Positions 32,414 to 43,269 of a stretch of 64,000 bases of DNA are shown here, in pieces (the first letter of the stretch is position 1; every line of letters starts with the position of its first letter). Location: the NCBI GenBank assembly GCA_015680685.1, contig MNCI01005856.1, positions 405,868 to 469,867 on the forward strand. Direction: 5' to 3'. Position numbers and translations under genes: made by a program. Under the pieces are notes generated by a model that saw nothing but the letters and a program-made list of their open reading frames with translations, searched no databases and was not told the origin of the DNA. The DNA comes from Gnetum montanum (lineage: Eukaryota > Streptophyta > Gnetopsida > Gnetales > Gnetaceae).

Positions 32414-34285
32414 ATGCCTGTCCTACAAGACGATAATAATGCCACACCTAGTGAGGAGGTTCATTGGAGAACCAATGAACTATATGACAATGAAGATTGG
32501 AGTATGCAACCTAAGGTGGGAGTTTCTTATGAACATAAATGAAAGAAACTTCATCCAAATGCATGAAATAATAACTTACCTAATGACGATGAATCCCCAC
32601 TAGCCACTACAAGCCTAACATAAATACAAGAGGCTGTTCGAATCTCTTGTAGGGATCATAGAGATAGTCATCTACCTAGGCTTGATTTAAACAACTTTCA
32701 CAATTTTTTAGGAGGCTATGACTTAGATTTGCATCAACATTTACAAGCCTTCTACGATGCTTGCACATGGAACAAAATTGATAACAGTTGGCAAAAACTC
32801 AAGCTCTCTCCTATGACACTCATTGGCCAAGAAAAAGTATGGTATAGATCATTAAAACCAAATTCAATATGATGTTGGACAAAAATGATAGAACTATTTA
32901 ATAGAAGATATTATTGATATTACACACTATTAAACAACTTTCCAAGGCATGGGTTTTCCGAGGAAAGGCTAATGTACCATATTATTGATGGGCTTTGTGA
33001 TGCAACAAGAGAGACCGTAGGAACGTATGCCCAAGGTCAACTGTATGAAATACGAATCCATCAAGTCCAAGAGCTTATTAAGTGGGTAGCAAAAGAAGAA
33101 GGAAATATGGCTAGATGGGAGAGTGTTGAAAAACATCAATGGGACCAAAATCTCAACTTAACAAAGGTCCATAATCATCAAAATGAAAAATCAACCCATC
33201 TCAAGGTGAAAGAACCATCTTTGCTAGTACAACAATCGTTAGAGGAAGTTGAGACAAAGATCAATAATATGTTGGAATGGACGTATAAAAAATGTGGAGA
33301 ATATATTGATATCATTGGAGATAGAGTTTTGACAACCCAAGAAGCAAGACAAAGTATCACTAAAAAATTGCCAATTTCCAATCATACGTATGAATGCAAA
33401 AAATTCCTGTACTATCACCCCAAGGGCCAATGCCCAATCTTGTTACATTTATATGAGCATTGGGGAAACACATTACACCCAGAGTTCATACAGAGATACT
33501 ATGTTCAACCACAGTGGCAACAATCCCAGTTGTGGGGGAAGCCACCCCTAAATTGGAGACACCCTTCATACTAGCCGAACACAAATGTTTATCTAGTCCA
33601 ATATCCTGTTTCTCCAACTGAGCCACCATACTCTATCTGACCACATTACCATTATCCTCAATACTACCAGACCATGTCCACAAGACAACCACTACCTTAT
33701 GCACCTTACCCTTCTCCTAACTTTCAACATTCTCAAACTTTCCCTCCTACATCGCCACCAACTGTTCTTAAGGCACCTGCACCATAGCAACAACCTCTGA
33801 ATGTTACTTATGCTACTGTCTCCAACAGTAGTGAGAAGCCTCCTCAACATCAAAGGCTTCCCTTCTTCAAAAATGTTCCTAGGAAGGGACAACACAATTC
33901 TAAGGCCACTACATCCTCCAACTCAACACAAGTTCCACACTGTGATGCACCCTTATCATCGAACCTAGCACCTCATGTTATTGTATCAGGGCCAGCAACA
34001 AACACTCCAGCAACCATAAGACCCAATGAACATAGCCATGGGAGGCAATGTCCTGATCCTTTCATACCATCTTCCAGTCACAAAAATTATATTGGATCAA
34101 CTCCTTACCGAAGAACCACATCTTATAAATTGTCCTACTATGCTTACTATATTCAAGTGTGTGAACCCCGATGGGGTAAATATGACCAAGTTCAAATATT
34201 TCCAACATGTAAGGATCCTAATAATACATTTATTAATCCTTTCCATACTCAACTGTTTAGTCATGGGGGATATCCCCCATTCTAG
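32414..34285 (+). pseudogene. gag: gag of element B, 623 codons in one register
   Basis: ATG at 32,414 to TAG at 34,283-34,285 is exactly 624 codons. The frame holds across the whole span, with about eight internal stops. Core motifs are LDLNNFHNFLGGYDLDLHQ, ACTWNKIDNSWQKLKL, EKVWYRSL and the open stretch 32,972-33,574 with YHIIDGLCDATRETVG and VQELIKWVAKEE. The knuckle region reads YECKKFLYYHPKGQCP, with the second Cys lost. A Pro/Gln/Tyr-rich tail with SYYAYYIQVCEPRWGKY follows. It ends QLFSHGGYPPF, like the end of pol in F (FQLSHGGDVHP). It lacks about 24 residues present in A after the W-motif. Confidence 0.75.
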
Positions 34286-35019
34286 TAACAAGAAGGATTA
34301 ATAACCATTTTTTATTTTTCTTTTGATTTTCCAACTTTTTGTTTTCCAGTTTTTCATTTTTCAAATTTTTTGTTTTATATTTTTATCTTTTTTTCTTTTT
34401 ACATTTTTGTAAGTAATCTCTTCTACAAAGAAAACACTCATGTGGATCATTGGTTGAGGTGTGTTTTATGTTATTGAGTCTCAAGCAATCAATTATGTGG
34501 ACAGTGAGCCCACTACACCCACTCATCCACTCTACAAATAAGAGGTTCTGTTTGAGGGTATAGTGATATTCTTGACATTCTTAAAAACTTAAAATTAATT
34601 TCATGTTCATTGTACCTAGAAGGAAGAAGGATGGACCATGAGGGAATGATTAGGGTGTGACATCAAGGGGACTTGTGGATTCTCTTTGGTGATGTTTGTG
34701 AGAGTTATCATGCAACGTAGTTGTACTAAGATCCTTGTATATCTCACAAAAAATGGGAGTATGATTAATCAAAAGGGCACTCAAAAATCCAATGTTGTTC
34801 TAGGGGGTCTTACTAGAAAGACATGCACCAATGCCTGAAGGTTGACGACTTCTCTGGATTTAGTAGTAAAAAAAAACACAAAAAACAAAAAAGAAAGAGA
34901 GAGAGAAGAAGAGTGCCCTAAAACAAAAATCACTCCTCCCTTGAATAAAATGCCAAGTGATCATACACCTTGTTGTTATGGTACTCTCATAGTTTCTCAT
35001 CATGGGATGAAACAATGTG

Positions 35020-35280
35020 ATGTCATTGATTAGAGGAATGGACTTGGTCCTAATCTTGGAGCAACGGGTTAATGACATGTTAATCATGCTTTACATGCAG
35101 GATTCATTGTTCCCTGGGTCAGTTACCTCATGTCCCAATCCCTGCAATCCTTTCTATAGTTCATCTAATCTCACTGTTTGTGTGATTGTAGCTCATGTTG
35201 TGTGTAACGTAGCATTCTTACCTCATTCCAGTGATAATTACATGTGTGTATTTTGTGGAGTCAGTGTGGATTACATTTAA
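35020..35280 (+). CDS. Small open frame conserved in elements A and B
   Basis: Starts with MSLIRGMDLVLILE and ends VFCGVSVDYI. It aligns without gaps to 9,213-9,473 of A (58 of 86 residues identical by eye). An extra ATG precedes it at 35,017. Function unknown. Possibly chance, as noted for the copy in A. Confidence 0.25.
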   Translation: MSLIRGMDLVLILEQRVNDMLIMLYMQDSLFPGSVTSCPNPCNPFYSSSNLTVCVIVAHVVCNVAFLPHSSDNYMCVFCGVSVDYI

Positions 35281-35669
35281 CCCTTCTAGTGCCCACGGAC
35301 ACTTTTAAGTATGATTACACAAGGGCATTATAGGTTGAAACCTACTTTGGGGAGGACCCACTTGTGTAATTTTTGTAATCTTTACTTATAGCAAAGCTAA
35401 CACCAACCATTTCTTACCCTCAACATAATTTTCAATGATTTTATTTCCTTATTATTATCCCTCTGAATCAATGTTCCTATGTACCATCACATAGCCTTTT
35501 TCCCTACCACCCAAGGTCCTTATTGATAACACCCACAGATCATTACTCATGCCTTCCAAACCATCTAATTACCCTAGAACCTTTTAACATGTGCCACATG
35601 TCCTTAAATTTCACTTTTCATTCCAAAAAAACCTTAAAAATTTGGTTTCTTTCCCTCCAGCCTGAACAT

Positions 35670-35760
35670 TGTTCGGCTACGATATCGTGGTCGACACGAT
35701 ATCACGTACGTGATGTATCATATACGATATTGTTTACCATAAACCTATAAATAGGTGACC
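35670..35760 (+). promoter_or_regulatory. Internal LTR-like promoter block upstream of ORF2 (element B)
   Basis: GATATC at 35,681 and 35,698, and GATATT at 35,726, precede TATAAATA at 35,746-35,753. This is the same order and similar spacing as the U3 of the A and B LTRs. The first two sites lie in a 31-base near-palindrome centred on GTCGAC. In A the same place has only a TA-rich run and no GATATC. It could drive ORF2 from its own start site; this is inferred from sequence likeness alone. Confidence 0.45.
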
Positions 35761-35785
35761 CGCCCCCCNCCCCCCCCTCCCCCCC
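35760..35785 (+). repeat. C-run directly downstream of the internal TATA box
   Basis: Runs of C broken by one T and one N. The minus strand is a G-run able in principle to form a quadruplex. The N indicates uncertain length in the assembly. Confidence 0.7.
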
Positions 35786-36252
35786 ACAACACTTAGCATC
35801 ATTTTTCAGAATTCACATGAGGGGAGTTTTTGAATTTTTTCTCTACAATTTGCGATTGTGTGACCCTTGCTTTCATATCCATATCTCGCTAACTGGTACT
35901 CCGATTTTAATTACGTTTGAACTTGCTTGAACCTGGGGTGTTTAGCTTAGTCATGGGGGAGGGACACCTATCAAATAGTGCCTAAATTTTTTAGAATTTA
36001 TCATCATCCAAAGGAAATTATCCAAGGTAATTAGCTATAACATTTAGAAGAATTGTGCCGAAAATAATTTAATCACTTTAGGTACACCGGGAAATTAAAA
36101 TTGGAAACCACCTAAGTAAAATAGACTCATTATTACAATATTTCAAGAAATATCACATAAATATGAAACAAATTAATTAATTAAGAAAAGTAGTAAGGTA
36201 TAGATTAACTTAAAAAACAACCTTACTAATGTTTGGCCTTGTGTTATTGCAG

Positions 36253-39021
36253 ATGGCCCCAAAATGTGGAGAATAGGAAGGTCCTACTCAAGGTGGAAGC
36301 AAAAGACCTAGGAGAGGTGGAAGATAAGTCCCTACCAGACAACATGAAGAATAGGAGGAACAATCATTTAGTATTCATCAAGAAGACCCTCGTACCGTAT
36401 AGTCTAGGTAGGCGGAAGGAGGAACTGCTGCAGTGCCTGAATAGGGACAACGTCTCACGTTTCCCCAAGATTGTGTTCACGCCATCCATGAAAATTCCAC
36501 ATTCGTTGTAGTGATTTTGGAATTAAAATTTAAATATTTTTCATAATTCACTCATGAGGCTATTAGGGATCACCTCAAAGGATCTCCCTTATAGCCTACC
36601 CTCTCCGAAAGCGGTGCCTGGTACCTAGGGGAGACGTACCAATTCTGGCACAATAGAGAGCAAGGAACCACTGCCAATATTTGTGGTCTATCAGTTAATT
36701 TCTCCATGTAGGCCATTTCAAAAGCATTAAACCTTTTGAATTCAGGGCCCAAGGTTGCTCAGTTATCCACCCATTTAGATCCTGATGTGCAACTAGATTG
36801 GTTGGAAAGGGCGTATGGTAGAGATAAGACATTTGGTGAGTTGACGATGGAAAAGAGGATCTACTTTAAAATTGGCACTTATCACCTCTTCCTCATGAAG
36901 GGATTAAAAAGAATATCAACGTATGTGGTAAGAGGATATGCAGTGCTGATGAAAAATATTAATGCTAACCTACACCATCTATACTTAACAGAGATCCTGA
37001 GGCGGTTTGAGGAACGGAAGATAGGGAAGCTTACCTTACCTTTCCCTTGTCTTATTAAGAAGTTGTGCCGATGTGCTCATATTAGAGGATACACTATTGA
37101 TGTCCTCTAAAAAGCCCAAAATTATTCATACACTGAACTGTTAAAGCCACCAGCTGCAAGGAAAATCACTGGTGAGACGCTCGAGCTAGAAGAAGAAGAA
37201 GAAAAGATGGTTGAACCAACTGTAAGTCAACATACAAGGCCTAGCCAACCTCCAAGTACAGGGCCCATCCAACAATAGGAAGTAGGGCCTAGCACAAGCT
37301 AGAATCAACCACTACCGCCACAAGACTACAGAACATCGATGAGCCATCTCAGGGCCATCGCTGAGACAGTAAGTTGGGGAAGTCGTGATGATGCAAATCT
37401 CTTTCACATCATTAATGATGCCATACAGCCCATGGTTTCTTTGGATTGTACAAGGGGAAAAGTATCTATTCATATAGGAGGAGGGAAAAGTAGTTGGTCA
37501 CAATAGATCTCAGGAAGCACAACATCTTTCCAAGTGTAATTATAAACTAGTGAATTGGCCACTGTGGTGGTCATGCAACACCAAGATGTTGTAGGAGCTG
37601 TAGAAGTGGTCGTAGAACACATCAAAGAATCCTTTAATGTACCTATTGTGCCACCGTTATATCTCATAGGAGCATGAGATGCTCAAAATTTGGCTGGAAC
37701 CTCAATGACTCCTACGGAACATGAGGATGCACTTGATCGATTGCTACAACTAGGAAAAGTAATGACGTTCCTATTTGACATCCGTCAAGATGTTACAGAA
37801 ATTTAGTTAGATCTCATTTCCACCAAGGGGAAGCTAATTTTAATAGAAGTGAGAGTCGAGCATGCTAAAGCAGAGGTGCAAAAATTACAAGAGCAACTCA
37901 TGGCCCTACAAGCAACACAATAGGACCCTTTGCAATTTGTTCCTACAGACCAGCTAGATAATTTTAGAACTGAGCAACTAACCAAGCTATGAACAGATAA
38001 TAAAAAGGTAGCTGATGAAAAAGAGAAGGCTTTTTGGGATGCCTCTGCAGCACAGGTGCAAACTCATGCACATCTCAAAGTACTAAATGCCTTACAGGAG
38101 GAAAATAAACAACTTGTTTCCAACAACCTTCGGTTGATCTCTATGGAAAAGCAAAAGAATGTTCTCGAAGAACACTTCCATCAGTTGTGAGAACAATTCA
38201 TCTAGGTCAACCAAGACATAATTCATTTAGCCAGGAAAAATTGAACCCTCTCAATGGAGGAGGTACGTGTAATCCGTCAAAAGATAGCTATCGGGATAAG
38301 CACATCACAAAATAAGGCTAAATGACATGAAACGCTAAAGGAGTACTTCCGAGACTAGGTGGGAATGTACAAAAAAATCCTTGAGAAGGAGATCCATATG
38401 GCCAAGGCCCACATCAACACTATCAGTGCTCAACAAACTAACTAGCGGGCCATATTGGACACATCTGCCTTTGCCCACCAAGTGGAAGTTAAGAATTGGG
38501 ACTTGCATATTTAGGATCTAAAAGAATACATGAAGTTGGCAAACCTATGGTATGCCAACCTTGCCATGTTAACAATAGGGCACCTGAGAACAGAGCTTGA
38601 GCAACAAGTAGCTTCCACTTATGTCAAATACGAAGCAGAATTTGCAGAACTCAAGAAATTATTGGAAAAATTAGAGATTGCAAATTCTTACCTTGAGGTG
38701 GTGAAGGTAAGCTACCAAGGCCAAAATGATGTCATAGTAGATTTTCAAAAATACAAAGATAAAGCAAGATCCTACAAAGAGGAATGACGGGTATGCATAG
38801 CTTGGTATGTCAAGGCCAATCAAATGTTTCTGCAACTACCCTGTCCGTGGAAAGTTCCAACTCCATCAAACATCGGAACATTAGCATGGATAGCACAAGA
38901 ATCTTAGACCAAAGAGGAGAAGCTCCAAGCCATACTCCAACACCATCAAGTCTCAAAACCTGGAGCACAAGATAAAGGGAAAGCACCAATGTAGGAGCCA
39001 CCGCCAGCAAGAACTACATGA
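36253..39021 (+). pseudogene. ORF2 of element B: 922-residue coiled-coil protein with plant-transposon-like domain
   Basis: ATG at 36,253 to TGA at 39,019-39,021 is exactly 923 codons in one register, with about twenty stops, mostly TAG or TAA at likely Gln or Glu codons. Residues 1-50 are basic (TQGGSKRPRRGG). About 75-280 form a globular region with EAIRDHLKGSPL, WYLGETYQFWHN, LNLLNSGPKVAQ, FKIGTYHLFLMKG, RGYAVLMKNINANLHH and FPCLIKKLCRCAHIRG. It resembles the 'putative plant transposon protein' domain. An acidic run (ELEEEEEK) lies near 313. About 520-900 is rich in heptad-like Leu/Ala/Glu/Lys and likely a long coiled coil (VEHAKAEVQKLQEQLMALQA; FAELKKLLEKLEIANSYLE). Position downstream of the pol slot is where Athila elements keep an env-like frame. 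Confidence 0.65.
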
Positions 39022-39174
39022 GTTCCACAAATTTTGTAGTTGTAGCACATCCTTTGTGTTGTGTCTTTGTTCTTTTCTTCATTCCACACTATGGCATAAT
39101 CCCATTTTCACCATGTAATAATCCCATACCTATCCACTGTGTAACCACTATAACTCGAGGATGAGTTTTCATTT

Positions 39175-39187
39175 AGTCGTGGGGGTA
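39175..39187 (+). other. Polypurine tract of element B
   Basis: AGTCGTGGGGGTA directly before the 3' LTR, identical in form to A. Confidence 0.65.
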
Positions 39188-40054
39188 TGATGAGTCGCAT
39201 TTTGGGTGACCGCGATATCGCATACGTGATATCGCGATATTGTAGCCATGATATTACATCTACGATATGATAGCCCAACCGTGATATCGCATACCTGATA
39301 TCGTAGCCTGTCTCCTCATCTATAAATAAGAGGTAGACAGATCAGTTAGGTATCAATTAGCTTTAAGTTAGTTTTAGTTTAAGTGTTTTAATTTCTTTCT
39401 CTCAACCATTTTCCTCCCAGTGTATGCCGATAGTGTGGTGATTGTAATTGTATGACACCTTTATTCAATTGTGACATACTTGGACATGCACATGATCAAA
39501 AATAAAGATCGATATTACTTCATCATTACAGCATTCACTTAATTTAATTAATTAATTGTTATTGTTATTTATTGCTTTCGTAGTTAATCTCTCTTCACCC
39601 TAAACTCCTAATTAAACGTGGAATGAGTACAACTTGATTACGAGCATTCAAGTGTGACTACTTGGTAACCTAGTAGTGTACCTAGGATCTACGCTTGGTA
39701 ATCCTAGTGGTAGTCATGCATGAAGTCCAAGATGTGTACAGATGATTGAGGAATGGATGCTCATCGTACTTAGGCTAGCTTAGATTCTCTCTCACCCTTT
39801 CTCTTGTAGCTTAGTTAATATTATCTTCCCTTGCCTTCAGGAGTAGCATTAGGTTAGAAACACATCATACACCTCACTTTGGACTAAACCATGCGTGACA
39901 ATGTTAATACTAGTCCAGGTGGGAAGACAACGAACTTCGACCTAAGGCTAATTGTCTAGATGCCACAACTTGTCCATTTGTGGAGTTCAGCTGGATCGTG
40001 CATGTAACGCTCGTATTTGTATGGTTGAGTGTAGGGATACCTTGCCACTCATTA
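39188..40054 (+). repeat. 3' LTR of element B
   Basis: 867 bp from TGATGAGTCGCATTTTGGG to CACTCATTA. The U3 has about seven GATATC, GATATT or GATATG cores (39,213-39,303), three more than the 5' LTR. TATAAATA is at 39,321-39,328. Confidence 0.85.
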
Positions 40055-40553
40055 AGAGTCTTAGCTTGATGTAATGACTAAAAATTTCAAATTAACCTCA
40101 AAAGTGTATCTTTGATGCACAAGTAGGAAAAATGCTAGAATTTCTAGTTTAAGCTAATGGTATTTTTGGTTAGCCTTAACAAGTTTAAGGTAATCATGAA
40201 CTTCATACCACCTAAGTACTTAAAAGACATGTGCATCCTGAAAAGAAGGCTTTGTTCCATTTTCTATTTCATATGCAACCTAACTAATTAGTTTCTCCTA
40301 TTTTTCAACTCATTAAGAGATAAAAATATTTTAATTAGGATTTAAAGTGTTAATAGGCCTTAAATACAATCAAGCATATTTTTATCAATATTTTACTCTT
40401 CATCCTCCTTAATTTAATCAATTTTTTAACCTTTATCTCTCTAAGTCTAACCATTTCATCATAGCCATGCTTTACCAATGATACAAAAATGGTGTAGATC
40501 TCCCTATCCACTATGTCTCTCATCCCTTATCTAAATATGAGATGTGTTATACA
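40055..40553 (+). pseudogene. pol: Ty3/gypsy reverse transcriptase, continued (Gyp-H)
   Basis: Resumes the Gyp-H frame after element B. KCIFDAQVGKMLEFLV corresponds to the family's KCxFGVxxGKFLGFxV segment, followed by decayed PPKYLKDM and a PPPxxLKEL-like stretch. It becomes unreadable before 40,553, where copia element Cop-E begins. Confidence 0.65.
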
Positions 40554-41745
40554 TGAAGATCAAGAACTTAGAGGGGGGTGAATAAGTTTAAATGCATAAT
40601 GCCCAACTTTTAACACTATTATTTTACATGGTTTTCCAACTTGGGTACTTTCATAATTGAAGGATATAATCCTTGCAAACCTCTAGAATTTGTGGCTTAG
40701 AATGTGGTTTCAAGGACCCTTGAACTTGTACAAGGATTTAATTACAACAAACCCTTAGGTTTTAATAAGCTCTTAAGCTTCAAGGATGAATTTTCTCAAG
40801 AAACCCATCCAACCCCTCAAGGCTATCTAACACTTAGGTCTAAACAAAGCCCTCAAGATTTTCAAAGAATGTTCTCCCTTAAGAAATACACCTAACCCCT
40901 TAGGAAAATTAGATCCTTAGGTCTCTACAATCTTTTAAGATTTACAAAGCATTCTTTCCCTCAAGAAAAAAATCCAATCCCTTATGGTTTCAATTGGAAA
41001 AAGAAAAAAAATAAGAATTAAACTAGCTTTTTAGATTCCTTGCTTTAAGGCTTAACATAAAATAAAACAAAATATGGAAGAACTAAGGATCTTGACTTTA
41101 CAAAGATATATACAATTTTTACTCAACACATTAAAAGATAGAGAATATGAGGACCCAAACTTCATAATGATACATCCAATGCTTGCTCACATTTCTTGTA
41201 CTTTGCTCTTGAGTTTGCCATCTCTTTACAAGTTTATTCTCTATCACTTACCGTTGGAATCCTTACAATGGCTAGAAACAACTACTTGAGATGTCTTGCT
41301 CATGGTCCAGGATGTTTTACTAATTTTGGTGACTTGCAAGAGAGATGTCTCATTTGGACTCAAGACATCTTAGGGAGGACTAGGATGTCTAAGAAAAATT
41401 GGAGATGTCTTGACTAAGATGTCTCATGAAGGTGTGAGACATCTCCTATTTTTATGGGATGTCTTTCTAAGATCTTGGATCTCAACAAAGAAATCACATT
41501 TCTTCCTAAGATATCTTTGCAAGCTGCTAGACATCTTCTCTTGGTTTCGAATGTCTCTTATCCCCATGATCTTCTCTAGTTTTCTGCATTTTTTCTTGAA
41601 CTCTAGCATAAATAATTATCAATTATTTTCCATTTCTTAGTCTCCTTGAGATGGAAAATTCATCTCTCCTGGTCCTATAAATATCTCAAGGATAGATAGA
41701 TAAGTTACCCATTTTCAATATTTTGATACATAAAAAAAGTCAATA
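40554..41745 (-). repeat. 3' LTR of Cop-E
   Basis: Starts on the plus strand TGAAGATCAAGAACTTAGA and matches 45,768 onward (AATAAGTT, CCAACTTTTAA, GGTTTTC, AATCCTTGCA). The inferred U3 (41,285-41,580) has about ten GATGTCT or AGACATC boxes, four of which contain TGTCTC or GAGACA (41,346; 41,420; 41,436; 41,552). Confidence 0.75.
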
Positions 41746-41762
41746 ATCTTCTTCTTTTTAGT
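41746..41762 (-). other. Polypurine tract of Cop-E
   Basis: On the minus strand a CTAAAAAGAAGAAGAT run abuts the LTR start TATTGAC. Confidence 0.55.
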
Positions 41763-41806
41763 GATGTCCAAAAATTGAACAATGAGTTAGTATGATTATA
41801 ATAATA

Positions 41807-41827
41807 ATTATATATATATATATATAT
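41807..41827. repeat. TA dinucleotide microsatellite
   Basis: About ten TA units inside Cop-E, between the polypurine tract and RNase H. Confidence 0.9.
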
Positions 41828-42089
41828 CATTATATTCTTTTCATATGATAGAGTTAATTTTTTACTGCAACAAGAATAGGAAGGGAGGGTGAGATAAGGG
41901 ATAGTAGTTACATAATCATCTCAACATTGATTTTCAAAAAATACCAAGAGGAAAACAAAAGATAATAATTCTTGAAAAAGCATTGTCTCTAATATGGCAA
42001 TACTAATACCTTGTCTTAAAAAAATCAAGAACAACATAAGATAATATCAAGTATAAATACCTATTTAATAATTAACTCAAGATAACTTC

Positions 42090-42420
42090 CTCAATAATAT
42101 ATNAAGAAACATCTATTACTTGTACTCTTACAGTCATTTGTGCATCTTGCCCAATTTGCATTACAATACCCAACAAGATTAGGTGTGGAGTATTTTAGAT
42201 ACCAAAGTTCCTAGTTAGTAGTATCCTTTAGATAATGAAAAATTTATTTTACAAATTTTAATTATGATTCCTTAGGATTATGTTGATATCTAGCATATAT
42301 AAAAACACTTAGAGCAATATTAGTGTATAGTAGTCAAATAAAGCAAGCTACCTACAAACATCTTCAGATTTTAAAATCGATTGATTTACCTTGATAGTCC
42401 TTGATGAGCTTCAAATTTGC
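42090..42420 (-). pseudogene. pol: Copia RNase H (Cop-E)
   Basis: The minus strand reads LWYLKYSTPNLVGYCNANWA followed by CKSTSNRC, matching the copia RNase H start (family: GFSDADWAG, RKSTSG). The first catalytic Asp reads Asn (CNANWA). Upstream a decayed NPKESHL-like segment links it to the reverse transcriptase. It is disrupted by stops. Confidence 0.65.
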
Positions 42421-42429
42421 ACTCATTGG

Positions 42430-43260
42430 TATTGTCTTACGCTTGGCTTTAGCGAGGTTTAATCTTTACAATAAACCTTTTGGTATATTCCATTTGGAAA
42501 ATAAAGGTATCCTCCTTAGTTTGTCCAACTTGAAACTTATGGAAGTTGTTCAATTCCTACATAATGCTCATTTCAAATTCCGTTTGCATAAGGTATGGAA
42601 TTTTTTTTCATAGATTTTCATTAGTAGCAACAAAAATAATATCATCAACATAAATTTCATTATAAGTAAATTTGTACCAAAATATTTTAGAAATATAGTC
42701 ACTTCATCTCTTCCTCTTTCCAAATCATTATCATAGATATATTGAGAGAGTCTTTTATACCAAGTCATACGAGCTTGTTTGAGGCCATAAAGAGCTTTCT
42801 TTAATCTATAGACATAGTTGGAATAAATATGATTAATAAATTATTCAAGTTTCTTAACTTAAAATTCCTCTTAGATGGTTCAAGGGACTTTTAATGTTCA
42901 TTTGATATAATTTTATTCCTTTGATGCTTGTGTAGGATAGAAGAAATCTAATTAATTCTTGCCTAGCTATAGGAGTAAAAGTTTCATCAAAATCAATCCT
43001 CTCTTATTGGTCATATCCCTTGGCAATGAACGAAGCTTTTTTTTTTATGATATTTTTAGTTTCATTAGTGTTATTCCTAAACACCCACCTTGTCCCAATG
43101 ATTTGTCTATTGATTGGTTTAGGAATAAGTTCCCATACATCATTCTTAACAAATTGGTTTAATTCATCTTGCATACTTGAGATCCATCCTTCTTATTTTT
43201 CTACTTCATTGAAATTTTTTTCTTAACTTGTAAAATGTAGGTTGTATAGGTACACAACTC
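42430..43260 (-). pseudogene. pol: Copia reverse transcriptase (Cop-E)
   Basis: On the minus strand, RT text runs from about 43,200 (QDELNQF-like start, then W-x-G...NKP region) to 42,570. Late motifs are TWYKRLSQYIYDNDLERG, FLKYFGTNLL and, in another frame, IYVDDIIFVATNENL, so the catalytic YVDD is kept. Frameshifts and stops elsewhere prevent function. Its order relative to RNase H and integrase is normal. Confidence 0.7.
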
Positions 43261-43269
43261 TCTTATTTT

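Larger units (their letters stand above)
34286..36252 (+). other. Region between gag and ORF2 in element B
   Basis: Colinear with 8,477-10,380 of A. It has a T-rich tract (34,310-34,420), blocks shared with the 3' end of F, an 86-codon open frame (35,020-35,280), an internal promoter-like cluster (35,670-35,785) and a conserved leader with GTACTCCGATTTT. The splice-acceptor-like end is GTGTTATTGCAG. Confidence 0.6.
31437..40054 (+). mobile_element. Element B: non-autonomous Athila-like LTR retrotransposon with gag and full-length ORF2
   Basis: 8.6-kb element with 5' LTR 31,437-32,268, tRNA-Asp primer site, gag 32,414-34,285, conserved non-coding block with an internal promoter-like cluster, ORF2 36,253-39,021, polypurine tract and 3' LTR 39,188-40,054. 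No pol domain is present. The flanks ATAGT (31,432-31,436) and AGAGT (40,055-40,059) look like a 5-bp target duplication with one change. The host reading frame of Gyp-H resumes on the other side, so insertion into Gyp-H is direct. Confidence 0.85.

Noticed and set aside
39210-39305. GATATC arrays as a CRISPR-like or satellite array
   Set aside because: Spacing is irregular, spacers are not unique units, and the position is fixed upstream of the LTR TATA box in a plant retroelement.
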